DNA of 64,000 bases from Candidatus Pseudoruminococcus merdavium (GTDB lineage Bacteria > Bacillota > Clostridia > Oscillospirales > Ruminococcaceae), in the NCBI GenBank assembly GCA_904419745.1, contig CAJFSS010000008.1:47498-111497 (forward strand), given 5' to 3'. The translations under genes were made by a program, and so were the position numbers. The notes under the pieces are model-generated. The model was not told the DNA's origin and ran no database searches. It worked only from the letters and a program-made list of their open reading frames with translations. Below, piece by piece: positions 27,029 through 35,102 of the stretch; position 1 is the stretch's first letter, and each line of letters begins with the position of its first letter.

Positions 27029-28204
27029 TTAAAAATATTCCAGTGTGACTTTTTTTCCGGTTTTTTCAAGCTCTGCTGCTAAGTCCTTTATCAGGTTAAG
27101 TTTTAATCCCAGGGATACTGGCATGCCGGGGTTCTGATGAGCTGGGTTGAGTGCGCGTCCAACCAAAAAGTGGACTTCTGTGCAATCTTCCAGTAGGAGT
27201 TTAGCAAGTTTGGTTGCACCGTCCTTTTTCGTCAGGGAGACAAGCTCCGTGTTGTTCGCTGCACTGGTGCTGGTGTAGGCTTTGATAATATCCAGACATT
27301 TTCCAACAGTCAACACGCCTTCGGTCACCAGATCAATGCCTCCGATTGCCGCCGTCGGTGGGACGGAGGGATTTTCATAGTCAAGCAGGACTTTCAGTTC
27401 CCGTCCGGAAACCCGGCTGACAATCTGTGAAGTGGAGCCGCCGCAGACCACTTTGAGTCCCTTGGAATACATCAGTTTTTTGACCACAATTTCGTCCATC
27501 TCCGGGTTCAGCGGAGGGCCGACCATAACAGTGGCGGGATTGGAGGGCTTGAGCAATAGGGAAACTGAGGTGGAATCGTCTCCCGGCTGCTGCATGTAAA
27601 GCGTGTCCACCGCACCGAGTAGCCGGTGGTTGAGTTCCCTTGGAGACATATTTGGGCGAATGTTCTCGCAGATGTATTTGACAATGTTGTCGTATTGCCA
27701 GCCTAAATCCAGCAGCCGTCCGACGCCCGCATGAACAACGCCGTCCGAAAAAGCGATGATCATGTCTCCGACATCTGCCTGGAAAGAACTGACGTAAATC
27801 TGTTTTCCCTCGATTTCAATCAGCTCCCGGGAGATATCCGATAATTCGGTTTTCTTAAAATAGACCAGGGAGGGGTTGTCAAATTCCGCGGTAAAAACAC
27901 TGCCGTCCTTGGAGACCCGGACAATCGTAAATGTGGAATAGGCAAGCCCTCTTTCAGAACAGACGGGGAGGGTTTTGGCAATTGTCTCTACAGTTTCGGT
28001 TAGGCCTGCCCCATTTGCAAACATGGTGGCGATGATCTTGCTAGTCAATGTGGAAAGGATATTGGCTTTGACCCCACTGCCTAGACCGTCCGCTAGGACA
28101 GCAAGGAAAAAATCATCCGTCCGAACAAATTCCACCTTGTCGCCACACAGTTCTTCCCCATAGTGGTTTAAACTCTCGTAAGCGGCGTCGACGAAATATT
28201 CCAT
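27029..28204 (-). CDS. SpoIIE-type PP2C serine/threonine phosphatase
   Basis: The N-terminal ~220 residues match SpoIIE/PP2C phosphatases: FFLAVLADGLGSGVKA, YSTFTIVRV, MIIAFSDGVVHAG and PGDDSTSVSLLL provide the metal-binding Asp residues. The remaining ~170 residues form a separate C-terminal domain of unknown role. It starts 3 bp after the sensory hydrogenase stop, so both are probably translated together. In other Firmicutes such phosphatases sit beside group C hydrogenases and are thought to relay the signal. It is not the sporulation spoIIE, which has ten membrane helices. Confidence 0.88.
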   Translation of the reverse strand: MEYFVDAAYESLNHYGEELCGDKVEFVRTDDFFLAVLADGLGSGVKANILSTLTSKIIATMFANGAGLTETVETIAKTLPVCSERGLAYSTFTIVRVSKDGSVFTAEFDNPSLVYFKKTELSDISRELIEIEGKQIYVSSFQADVGDMIIAFSDGVVHAGVGRLLDLGWQYDNIVKYICENIRPNMSPRELNHRLLGAVDTLYMQQPGDDSTSVSLLLKPSNPATVMVGPPLNPEMDEIVVKKLMYSKGLKVVCGGSTSQIVSRVSGRELKVLLDYENPSVPPTAAIGGIDLVTEGVLTVGKCLDIIKAYTSTSAANNTELVSLTKKDGATKLAKLLLEDCTEVHFLVGRALNPAHQNPGMPVSLGLKLNLIKDLAAELEKTGKKVTLEYF

Positions 28205-28207
28205 GGC

Positions 28208-29911
28208 TTAGTCCTCCGATATGGTACCCATTGTCTTTTTCAGGTTTGTCAAGGCAACTTTGGTTTCTGCAGTGGTTTCACCAAGCAGACTTGCAATTTC
28301 CTGTGCGACAACCATCTGCTTTTCAATGACCTTTTGGGCTATGTCAACTGTACTGTCACGCATATCAACCAGCCGTTTTTTACGTTCTTCTTCCTTTGTG
28401 ATGTCCTTAATAAAGACCAGATACATCCGGTGTTCCGGAATATACAAGATAGTTTGTTCTACGGATTTTCCAATATCAGAAGAAAAGTATTTCTTTACGG
28501 CGGGAACGCCTTCCTCTTTGCATTTGTCAAAGTCTGTCTCCCCAAAGAACATTGGCAGGGGCATTCCAATTACATCGGAGCGCTCTTGTCCGAGCATGGT
28601 CAGGGCGAGTGGGTTTAAATCCTGGACAAACAGGTCGTCATCCAATGCAATGATGGCATTCGGGGAATGCTCAATGACCATGGTGGAGAGGTTTTCCGCC
28701 CGCTGGCGCAAAAACGGCAGGCACATGTTGATATCCGCCTTGCCTTGGAAAACAGCGATGGCTTTTGCACGGCAGGAGGGGTATCCACAACTTCCGCAGT
28801 TGAGTTCCTGTTCTTTGGTGGTTTTCCCTGTCCGCGCAAGGATTTCCCGAATCTGTTCTTCTGTCGGCATATCGTTTTTGACCGCACGGTTGGAGAATAC
28901 GCGCGGATGGGGCATATGCTGTAAGGAGGTGGGAGCAGGGGAAACGTCCTGCGGCATTGGAGTATCCCCAATTTTCTGAGCCGTGACAATGGTGCGCTTT
29001 TTGTGCATGCGCATAATTGGTCCGCCAATACAACTGCCTGCACAGATATTGGCTTCTACAAAGAGGTTTTGCACTTCCCCATCTCGCAAAGCGCTGAACA
29101 GTTCCAAGCAGCGGTCAAGTCCGTCCACAGCAACGGGCTTGTAATTGTGGTAACTCTCATCGCCAATGGTTTTCAGAATCCCAGAAGCGGTTGGATACAA
29201 ACGGGAAACCGGTTCTGAAACGCCTTTTGCATCCGGGTCGGGCTCAATGGTATGAGGGTCAACCCCTTCTTCACGCATCCACTCCTCAATGGCAGGGAAA
29301 GTCAGCGCATAGTTTACCAGCCCACCGGCAAGCGGGTCACTGGCTTCAAATTTTTTGGACAGGCAGGGGCCGACAAAAACCACCTTAATGTCCCCATACA
29401 TTTCCCGCATAATGCGTGCATGGGCCATCATGGGGGAGGAGATGGGGGCGAGCATTTTAACAAGTTCCGGAAAATGGCGTTCTACCAGCATGACGACAGA
29501 GGAACAGGCGGTTGCGATGATATTGTTCATGTAGCCGTTTTGCATCAGGGAAGCGTATTCGCGGGAGACCTCTGCCGCACCGATGGCAGTTTCCTCTACG
29601 CCTGCAAACCCGATTTTTTTAAATGCGGCGCTCAGCTGGGCAAAGGAGCAATCGAACCATCCCACCCAGGAGGGGGCAAGTGTAATATAGACTTTGCGTC
29701 CATCCTGGATCAGCTGTTTAACGCCGGGAACTTCGTTTTTTACCACTTTTGCCCCCTGTGGACAGGTCAGGACACAGGTTCCACACAACACGCATTCATC
29801 TTCGATAATATTAGCGCGTCCGTCTTTAAATTCAATGGCCTTGATAGGGCATTCGCGGATACATTTGTAGCAGTTGACGCAGCTTCCCTCATTTAATTGA
29901 ATAACACTCAC
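28208..29911 (-). CDS. Sensory [FeFe] hydrogenase (group C, HydS-like) with PAS domain
   Basis: Two 4Fe-4S motifs (CVNCYKCIRECP at 11, CVLCGTCVLTCP at 40) precede an H-cluster domain. Its ligands are C136 (in ATACSS), C183 (in GPCLSKKFE), C290 and C294 (in ICAGSCIGG). The proton-relay Cys of catalytic enzymes, normally the first in TSCCP, is Ala135, as reported for the Thermotoga maritima sensor. A further cluster domain (CGSCGYPSC, 372-380) and a PAS domain (about 408-510) with a coiled tail follow. This marks it as an H2 or redox sensor. GTG at 29911 overlaps the previous stop by 4 bp. Confidence 0.88.
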   Translation of the reverse strand: MSVIQLNEGSCVNCYKCIRECPIKAIEFKDGRANIIEDECVLCGTCVLTCPQGAKVVKNEVPGVKQLIQDGRKVYITLAPSWVGWFDCSFAQLSAAFKKIGFAGVEETAIGAAEVSREYASLMQNGYMNNIIATACSSVVMLVERHFPELVKMLAPISSPMMAHARIMREMYGDIKVVFVGPCLSKKFEASDPLAGGLVNYALTFPAIEEWMREEGVDPHTIEPDPDAKGVSEPVSRLYPTASGILKTIGDESYHNYKPVAVDGLDRCLELFSALRDGEVQNLFVEANICAGSCIGGPIMRMHKKRTIVTAQKIGDTPMPQDVSPAPTSLQHMPHPRVFSNRAVKNDMPTEEQIREILARTGKTTKEQELNCGSCGYPSCRAKAIAVFQGKADINMCLPFLRQRAENLSTMVIEHSPNAIIALDDDLFVQDLNPLALTMLGQERSDVIGMPLPMFFGETDFDKCKEEGVPAVKKYFSSDIGKSVEQTILYIPEHRMYLVFIKDITKEEERKKRLVDMRDSTVDIAQKVIEKQMVVAQEIASLLGETTAETKVALTNLKKTMGTISED

Positions 29912-30180
29912 AGGGTTTCACCTCCAGCTTGTTGTTGGGCAAGGGGATAGATGTGCTCATAAAAAACCTGTTCCGCATTGGCAAATCCGACTTTTGTCAA
30001 AATTTCCCCGTTGACGGTACAGGCAATCCCTTCCAAGCATTTTCCCATGCAGAAGGACGCTTTGAGCGTGACAATGTTTTCCAAGTGGTTTTGTTTAATA
30101 AGCTCTGTAAAGGTCTTGATGACCTGATAAGAGCCCTTCATATGGCAGGAACTGCCAACACAGACACTGACTTCCACCAT
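29908..30180 (-). CDS. Thioredoxin-like [2Fe-2S] ferredoxin
   Basis: The 90-residue protein carries VCVGSSCHMKGS (C7, C12) and ASFCMGKCLEG (C44, C48), the four-cysteine pattern of NuoE/HndA-type [2Fe-2S] domains. It is the first gene of the operon and overlaps the sensory hydrogenase by GTGA. It probably exchanges electrons with that protein or the group B enzyme. A GGAGGAG ribosome binding site lies upstream. Confidence 0.85.
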   Translation of the reverse strand: MVEVSVCVGSSCHMKGSYQVIKTFTELIKQNHLENIVTLKASFCMGKCLEGIACTVNGEILTKVGFANAEQVFYEHIYPLAQQQAGGETL

Positions 30181-30217
30181 GATACAAACTCCTCCATCTT
30201 TTGTTGACTGGGGCTAA

Positions 30218-30262
30218 TTGTGAATCTATTCACATCATACACCAGCAGGGGGGTAAAATCAA
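30218..30262 (-). promoter_or_regulatory. Promoter of the sensory hydrogenase operon with Rex operator
   Basis: On the minus strand TTGATT (30257-30262) and TATGAT (30234-30239) are 17 bp apart. Overlapping the -10 and start site is TTGTGAATCTATTCACAT (30218-30235 on the + strand). It matches the Bacillus-type Rex consensus TTGTGAA-N4-TTCACAA at all but one position. Rex is displaced by NADH, so the operon should be induced when NADH/NAD+ is high. Confidence 0.75.
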
Positions 30263-30417
30263 GAAATCAGAGGGCGTTTCAGTGCCTACAAAATCAGGAA
30301 GTATCCAACGTCTTTTTCAAGAATATCCATTGATGAAACAAATGGGAAATCCATTTTTTCGCTCTGGATTTCTCCTTTCCGTTATGATATGGTAAACCTA
30401 GAGAGGAGTAGAAAAGA

Positions 30418-31527
30418 ATGAAACGGATCTGTACGCGGCAAAAAACAAGGAATGGGAAATTCAGCCTCTTATTGGGGATTTCCCTACTTGTACTGGCTTT
30501 TGCAGGGCTACTTGCAGCGGCATGGATTTCTGGTTTTGCGCAATGGTATGTGGGGAATATCTATCCGGGATTGGTTTCTACAATCGGTTGGTTCATGGGC
30601 CTGTTCCCGTTTTCTGTGGTGGAAATGGGCCTGTATTTGATCTTGATTGGATTTGTGGCGTTTGCTGCCTATACTGTGATTCAGGTTATCCGGAAAAAGG
30701 AAGGCGTTAGACGCTTTTTCCCCTTTTTTTTCAGAGTGATCCTGGTGGTTGGGGTTTTGGCGTTCCTTTATACGGCCGGGTGCGGTATCAATTACCGGCG
30801 GACTTCCTTTTCGGAAGAATCTGGGCTTTCCACACCAAAATACAGTGTCAGCCAGCTCAAAGAGGTATGCCTCTGGTTGACACAAGAGGTAAACCAGTAC
30901 AGCCCGCTTGTCTCGCGGGATGAAACTGGAATGATGCAGCTTAGTGTGGAAGAGGGTGTGGCCGCTGTGGAGGAGATGCACCGCCTTGCGCAGCAATACC
31001 CGGTACTGGAGGGCTACTACCCTCTGCCAAAAAAGGTGATGGTGTCAGAAATCCTCTCTTACCAGGGAATAACCGGGGTGTACTCTCCATTTACGTTTGA
31101 AGCCAATTATAATGGGGATATGACACCCTATAACATCCCATTTACTGTCTGCCATGAGCTATCGCATCTGCGTGGGTTTATGCAGGAACAGGAGGCAAAT
31201 TTTATCGCATTCCTGGCCTGTATCGGCTCTTCCCATCCGGATTTTGCCTATAGTGGGTACCTGACCGGATGGGTCTACTGTATGAACGCGTTATATGCGG
31301 CGGATTACAACATCTGGGAGGAGGTTCGACTCGAACTTTCACGAGAGGTAGATGTGGATTTGCAGGCAAACAATGAGTTCTGGAAACGATATGAGGGAGT
31401 TATTTCCGAGGCTGCTAATCAGATGAATGACACCTACCTTAAGGCAAATGGCCAGACGGAGGGGGTACACAGTTATAATCGCATGGTGGATTTGATTGTC
31501 TCCTACTACGGTACGTCTATTCGATAG
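30418..31527 (+). CDS. DUF3810 membrane protein, probable zinc metalloprotease
   Basis: Three hydrophobic segments near residues 15-40, 55-85 and 100-122 anchor the protein. The extracytoplasmic part has FTVCHELSHLRGFMQEQEANF, a HExxH zinc motif followed 11 residues later by a Glu-containing helix, as in gluzincins. This matches DUF3810, whose members are uncharacterised. GAGAGGAG precedes the ATG. Two genes for a J-domain-like protein and a HIRAN protein follow closely. Confidence 0.8.
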   Translation: MKRICTRQKTRNGKFSLLLGISLLVLAFAGLLAAAWISGFAQWYVGNIYPGLVSTIGWFMGLFPFSVVEMGLYLILIGFVAFAAYTVIQVIRKKEGVRRFFPFFFRVILVVGVLAFLYTAGCGINYRRTSFSEESGLSTPKYSVSQLKEVCLWLTQEVNQYSPLVSRDETGMMQLSVEEGVAAVEEMHRLAQQYPVLEGYYPLPKKVMVSEILSYQGITGVYSPFTFEANYNGDMTPYNIPFTVCHELSHLRGFMQEQEANFIAFLACIGSSHPDFAYSGYLTGWVYCMNALYAADYNIWEEVRLELSREVDVDLQANNEFWKRYEGVISEAANQMNDTYLKANGQTEGVHSYNRMVDLIVSYYGTSIR

Positions 31528-31540
31528 GAAGGGAATGTCC

Positions 31541-32353
31541 ATGGAACAGAAAAAAAGTGGTGAAGTCATCCTGTTTCCGGAATATGAAGATCTGAAAGAG
31601 GAAGTGGAAAAGCTGCGCACGGAATTGTCCATGCTTGTGCTGGAACGCGATGAACTGCAATTTGTAGAGTGTAGAAATCTAGAGATGGCATACCTGTTGG
31701 CTTTGGGTTCCTTAGAATATAGAATCTATGAGGCGCAGTGTACCCTGCTGCGCCAAAAAAGGAAAATGGAACTGATTCAAGCAAGGCGAAACCGGCAGGA
31801 GCACGTTGTGCTCTCAGAAATTGCACAAATTCTTGATCGGGAATTCCTATCCTATCAAAAGAAACTGGAAGAGCAGATGGAAAAAATGAATGATGCTATC
31901 CAGCGAAGCCAGGCAGAGGCCCTTTCCGATGAGGAAGCAATGGAATTGAAAAGGAGATACCGTAGGATTGTCAAGGCATTGCACCCGGATTTGCATCCAA
32001 ACTTGATGCCCGAGCAGCTTCGGCTGTTCCAAAATGCGGTGGCAGCATATGAACATGGGGATTTGGCAGTTATGCGTGTGATTGACGAAATGCTTTCAGA
32101 GCCCATCCTACCTGACAAGGGATGGGATGCTATGAGGCAATTAGCGGAAGAGAGAAAACGCCTGTCCGTCCTGCTCAAACAACTCCGGAAGAGTATTCAG
32201 AATATAAAATCCACCTATCCCTATACGGTCAAAGAACTCTTGCAGAATTCTGAGTGGATGGAACAGCGAAAGAGGGAGTTGCACGAGATACTCTCCCAAT
32301 ATCAGGAGAGGATTGGGGAATACCAGGCAAGGATTCAGGAAATGCTGAGGTGA
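31541..32353 (+). CDS. J-domain-like coiled-coil protein
   Basis: The 270-residue protein is mostly coiled coil. In the middle it reads LKRRYRRIVKALHPDLHPN followed by FQNAVAAYEHGD, which is the helix II-HPD-helix III core of a DnaJ domain. HPD is the motif that stimulates Hsp70. No zinc finger or DnaJ C-terminal domain is present. I chose ATG 31541 over 31535 because AGGAAGGG is then 8 bp upstream. It lies 13 bp after the DUF3810 gene and 4 bp before the HIRAN gene. Confidence 0.7.
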   Translation: MEQKKSGEVILFPEYEDLKEEVEKLRTELSMLVLERDELQFVECRNLEMAYLLALGSLEYRIYEAQCTLLRQKRKMELIQARRNRQEHVVLSEIAQILDREFLSYQKKLEEQMEKMNDAIQRSQAEALSDEEAMELKRRYRRIVKALHPDLHPNLMPEQLRLFQNAVAAYEHGDLAVMRVIDEMLSEPILPDKGWDAMRQLAEERKRLSVLLKQLRKSIQNIKSTYPYTVKELLQNSEWMEQRKRELHEILSQYQERIGEYQARIQEMLR

Positions 32354-32357
32354 AATC

Positions 32358-32756
32358 ATGAGCGGGTTGGTAAAAAGCGGAAGTGCAGGACTGGTCAGTT
32401 TTCTGCACCAGCAGGGGGAAAGGATGGAACTTCCCAAACCCTTTGAACGGAATATCTTTCTTTTTCATACTTATGTGGCCGGGACATCCCATGTTATGGG
32501 AATTGAGGAATTGGAGCCCTACTTAAACATAGGGGACAAGTTCACTTTGCTGCGTGAACCGGATAATCTGTTTGATAGTCTGGCTATTTTGGTGAAAAAT
32601 GCGGATGGAATAAAACTCGGGTATGTACCCAGGCGGGATAACGCCGTTTTTTCCCGTCTGATGGACGCAGGAAAACTTCTTTTTGCCAGGCTGACTGATA
32701 AGGAAGTCAGTGGAGGAAAGGTGAATCTTTTCATAGATATCTTTTTACAGGACTGA
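32358..32756 (+). CDS. HIRAN domain protein
   Basis: The 132-residue protein has FLFHTYVAGTSHVMG, LREPDNLFDSLAILV and LGYVPRRDNAVFSRLMDAG, which match a HIRAN domain. In Rad5/HLTF-like proteins this domain binds DNA ends. Here it stands alone, as in many bacteria where its function is unknown. GAGGTGA overlaps the preceding stop, so it is coupled to the J-domain-like gene. Confidence 0.85.
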   Translation: MSGLVKSGSAGLVSFLHQQGERMELPKPFERNIFLFHTYVAGTSHVMGIEELEPYLNIGDKFTLLREPDNLFDSLAILVKNADGIKLGYVPRRDNAVFSRLMDAGKLLFARLTDKEVSGGKVNLFIDIFLQD

Positions 32757-33078
32757 AGAGTTGGTTGTATATAAAAACCGGACTGCTATACGGAAGCTGG
32801 GCGCTTTAACAAAGGGAGATTTTTTCTTACATAGAACCCGTTCCTGCCTGTGTGGAGTCGCCTTTGCAATAATGGAGAGAAAACAAAACATTGTTAATTT
32901 TTTGGTAGCTTTTTTGTCCCGCCTATGGTAGAATAATCATAAGAATACAGTGGAGAAACGCCGGGATGCCGGTAACTGACTGCCGCTGGTTCCATAGAAA
33001 AATGAGGAGCTTCCTCTGTGCTGTAGGAGAAACATAGGAATCCTTGCTGGATCCGGGAATAAGGGGAGAGTACAGAAA
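32757..33078 (+). other. Intergenic leader upstream of the hydrogenase pair
   Basis: There is no gene here. TTGTTAA at 32891-32897 is a Rex half-site with no matching partner. A TAGAAT at 32929-32934 could be a -10 element. From there a leader of about 140 nt holds short inverted repeats (for example GAGGA/TCCTC at 33004-33016). I recognise no known riboswitch. GGGGAGAG precedes the ATG at 33079. Confidence 0.4.
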
Positions 33079-33351
33079 ATGAAAAAGTTGACAGTAACCG
33101 TTTGTGTGTGTACCGAATGTGTTATGAATGGGGCAATCGATCTGATTGAATCCATCGAAAGCCTCAATAAGCTGAAAGTCCAGTTACGTCTCCAGACACA
33201 AATTGAGGTAAACACGAGCAAATGTATTGGAGAACCGCGACATGGGGACCATTCTCCGGTGGTGGAAATCAACGGAGAGAAAATTGAAAACGCCAACGCA
33301 GAAACTGTTATGGCGAAGATCATTGCATTGACCGCAAAGGAAGTGAAGTAG
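33079..33351 (+). CDS. Small thioredoxin-fold-like cysteine protein beside the hydrogenase
   Basis: The 90-residue protein has VCVCTECVMNGA (C9, C11, C14) and TSKCIGEPRHGDHSPVVEINGE (one Cys near 49). Its size and layout resemble degenerate thioredoxin-like [2Fe-2S] proteins. Its stop lies 2 bp before the GTG of the group B hydrogenase, so it is very probably a subunit or electron partner. Function not established. Confidence 0.65.
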   Translation: MKKLTVTVCVCTECVMNGAIDLIESIESLNKLKVQLRLQTQIEVNTSKCIGEPRHGDHSPVVEINGEKIENANAETVMAKIIALTAKEVK

Positions 33352-33353
33352 AA

Positions 33354-34874
33354 GTGAGAGGAATTTATACCCCTGCAACCAAAATCCGCAGACAAGTTTT
33401 TGCCGAAATTGCAAAGCTCGCCTATGAGGGCGGAGATTATGCCGCAAGACTGGAGGAAATTCCATACAAAATTTCTCCGGGAGAGGTGCCGACTTACCGA
33501 GAAAGTATTTTTAAAGAACGTGCCATCGTTGGTGAACGGCTCCGGCTTGCTATGGGACTTCCTCTGCGCAAGGTAGACGAGCATGCGCCGATTTCCAAAG
33601 GGCTTGATGAGAAAAAGCTCTCCCATTGGCAGTATGAAGCTCCCCTTGTCAATGTCATCCCGTTTGCCTGTAATGCCTGCCAGGAGACCAGTTTCCAGGT
33701 AACCAACGCCTGCCAGGGATGCCTTGCACACCCCTGCGTGAGCGTCTGCCCGATGAAGGCGATTAGTATTGTAAACGGCAGAAGCCATATTGATAAGGAA
33801 AAATGCGTCAAGTGTGGACGCTGTAAAGATACCTGCCCGTATAGCGCAATTATCAAAACCGAACGCCCCTGTGCAGCCGCGTGTGGGGTGGATGCGATTG
33901 AAAGCGATCATCTTGGTCGTGCAAAAATTAACTATGACAAATGCGTCTCCTGCGGCCAGTGTCTGGTGTCTTGCCCGTTTTCCGCCATTGCGGACAAATC
34001 CCAGATTTTTCAGTTGATTTCCTCTATTAAAGAAGGAAATAAAATCATTGCGGCGATTGCCCCGGCGTTTGTTGGGCAGTTCGGACCGCTTGCAACTTCG
34101 GAAAAACTTAAACACGCACTGGGTGAACTTGGTTTTTCAGATACTTATGAAGTAGCTTTAGGGGCAGATATTGGGGCCATTGAAGAGGCAAAACATTATA
34201 TGAATAAGGTTGACACCGGAGAAGATCCTTTCCTTGCGACTTCCTGCTGTCCATCTTGGTCGGTTATGGCGAAAAAGACATTCCCGGATCTTGCCCCTTA
34301 TGTTTCCAGTTCTTTAACCCCAATGGTAGCAACTGCTCGTTTGATTAAAAAAGAACATCCTGATGCAAAAGTCGTATTCATTGGACCATGCGCTGCCAAA
34401 AAGCTTGAAGCAATGAGAACTTCTGTACGAAGCGACGTGGATTTTGTTATCACTTTTGAGGAACTCATGGGAATGTTTGTTGCCAAGGGAATTGAGTTTG
34501 ACGCTCCGGTGGATGAAAATGACATCATGGACGACGCCACTGCGGCAGGGCGTGGATACGCGGTTGCTGGAGGCGTTGCGGATGCGATTGTCAATTGCGT
34601 CCATCAACTGTATCCGGATAAGGAAATCAAGGTTGACCATGCGGAAGGCCTGCGCGACTGTAAAAAGATGCTCATGCTTGCAAAAGCAGGGAAGCGCAAT
34701 GGCTACTTGCTGGAAGGCATGGCTTGCCCGGGCGGATGTATTGCGGGCGCAGGAACCATTTTACCAATCAATAAAGCTGCACAAGCAGTCAAAAAGTTCC
34801 AGGACAAAGCAGAAGAAAAGATTGCTTTGCAAAATAAAAAGCTGGAAGACCTGGAAAACATAAACCTCGATTAA
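33354..34874 (+). CDS. [FeFe] hydrogenase, group B type
   Basis: An N-terminal domain of about 100 residues is followed by a cysteine-rich ferredoxin region (CQGCLAHPCVSVCP, CVKCGRCKDTCP, CVSCGQCLVSCP; residues 120-210). The H-cluster domain has TSCCPSW (C298, C299), GPCAAKKLE (C346) and EGMACPGGCIAG (C458, C462). All catalytic cysteines are intact, so it should make or use H2 with ferredoxin. The layout fits the poorly studied group B enzymes. The GTG start has AAAGGAAGTGA upstream. No maturation genes (hydEFG) lie in the window. Confidence 0.88.
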   Translation: MRGIYTPATKIRRQVFAEIAKLAYEGGDYAARLEEIPYKISPGEVPTYRESIFKERAIVGERLRLAMGLPLRKVDEHAPISKGLDEKKLSHWQYEAPLVNVIPFACNACQETSFQVTNACQGCLAHPCVSVCPMKAISIVNGRSHIDKEKCVKCGRCKDTCPYSAIIKTERPCAAACGVDAIESDHLGRAKINYDKCVSCGQCLVSCPFSAIADKSQIFQLISSIKEGNKIIAAIAPAFVGQFGPLATSEKLKHALGELGFSDTYEVALGADIGAIEEAKHYMNKVDTGEDPFLATSCCPSWSVMAKKTFPDLAPYVSSSLTPMVATARLIKKEHPDAKVVFIGPCAAKKLEAMRTSVRSDVDFVITFEELMGMFVAKGIEFDAPVDENDIMDDATAAGRGYAVAGGVADAIVNCVHQLYPDKEIKVDHAEGLRDCKKMLMLAKAGKRNGYLLEGMACPGGCIAGAGTILPINKAAQAVKKFQDKAEEKIALQNKKLEDLENINLD

Positions 34875-34980
34875 ACAAAGAAGGGGACGGGCTTGACGGT
34901 ACCGTGAAAATTGACAAAAAACAGTGAAAAAACTTGGCGAAGATCGGCAGAAACATTGTTAAAAAATAATCAGAAAATAA

Positions 34981-35031
34981 TTGACATTTTCTTGACAATA
35001 CGGTACAATCATGTTGTCAAAAGATTAACAA
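34981..35031 (+). promoter_or_regulatory. adhE promoter with Rex operator
   Basis: TTGACA (34981-34986) and TACAAT (35004-35009) are 17 bp apart. At the start site, TTGTCAAAAGATTAACAA (35014-35031) matches the clostridial Rex consensus TTGTTAA-N4-TTAACAA with one mismatch. A further TTGTTAA half-site lies at 34956-34962. The leader to the ATG is about 90 nt. Confidence 0.8.
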
Positions 35032-35102
35032 GGCGCTTTGCCAGTTATTCTTTATAAAAAGGACCATCATAAACCCGCAAATAAAAAATGGAGGTACATG
35101 TT

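Noticed and set aside
27029..28204. Annotation as sporulation protein SpoIIE
   Set aside because: It lacks the membrane domain and sits in a hydrogenase operon; only the phosphatase domain is shared.
32891..32908. Possible Rex site before the group B hydrogenase (TTGTTAA with poor right half)
   Set aside because: The right half matches too few positions, and no clear promoter lies at the expected distance.
32937..34115. A 392-codon minus-strand frame
   Set aside because: Antisense of the group B hydrogenase and its leader.
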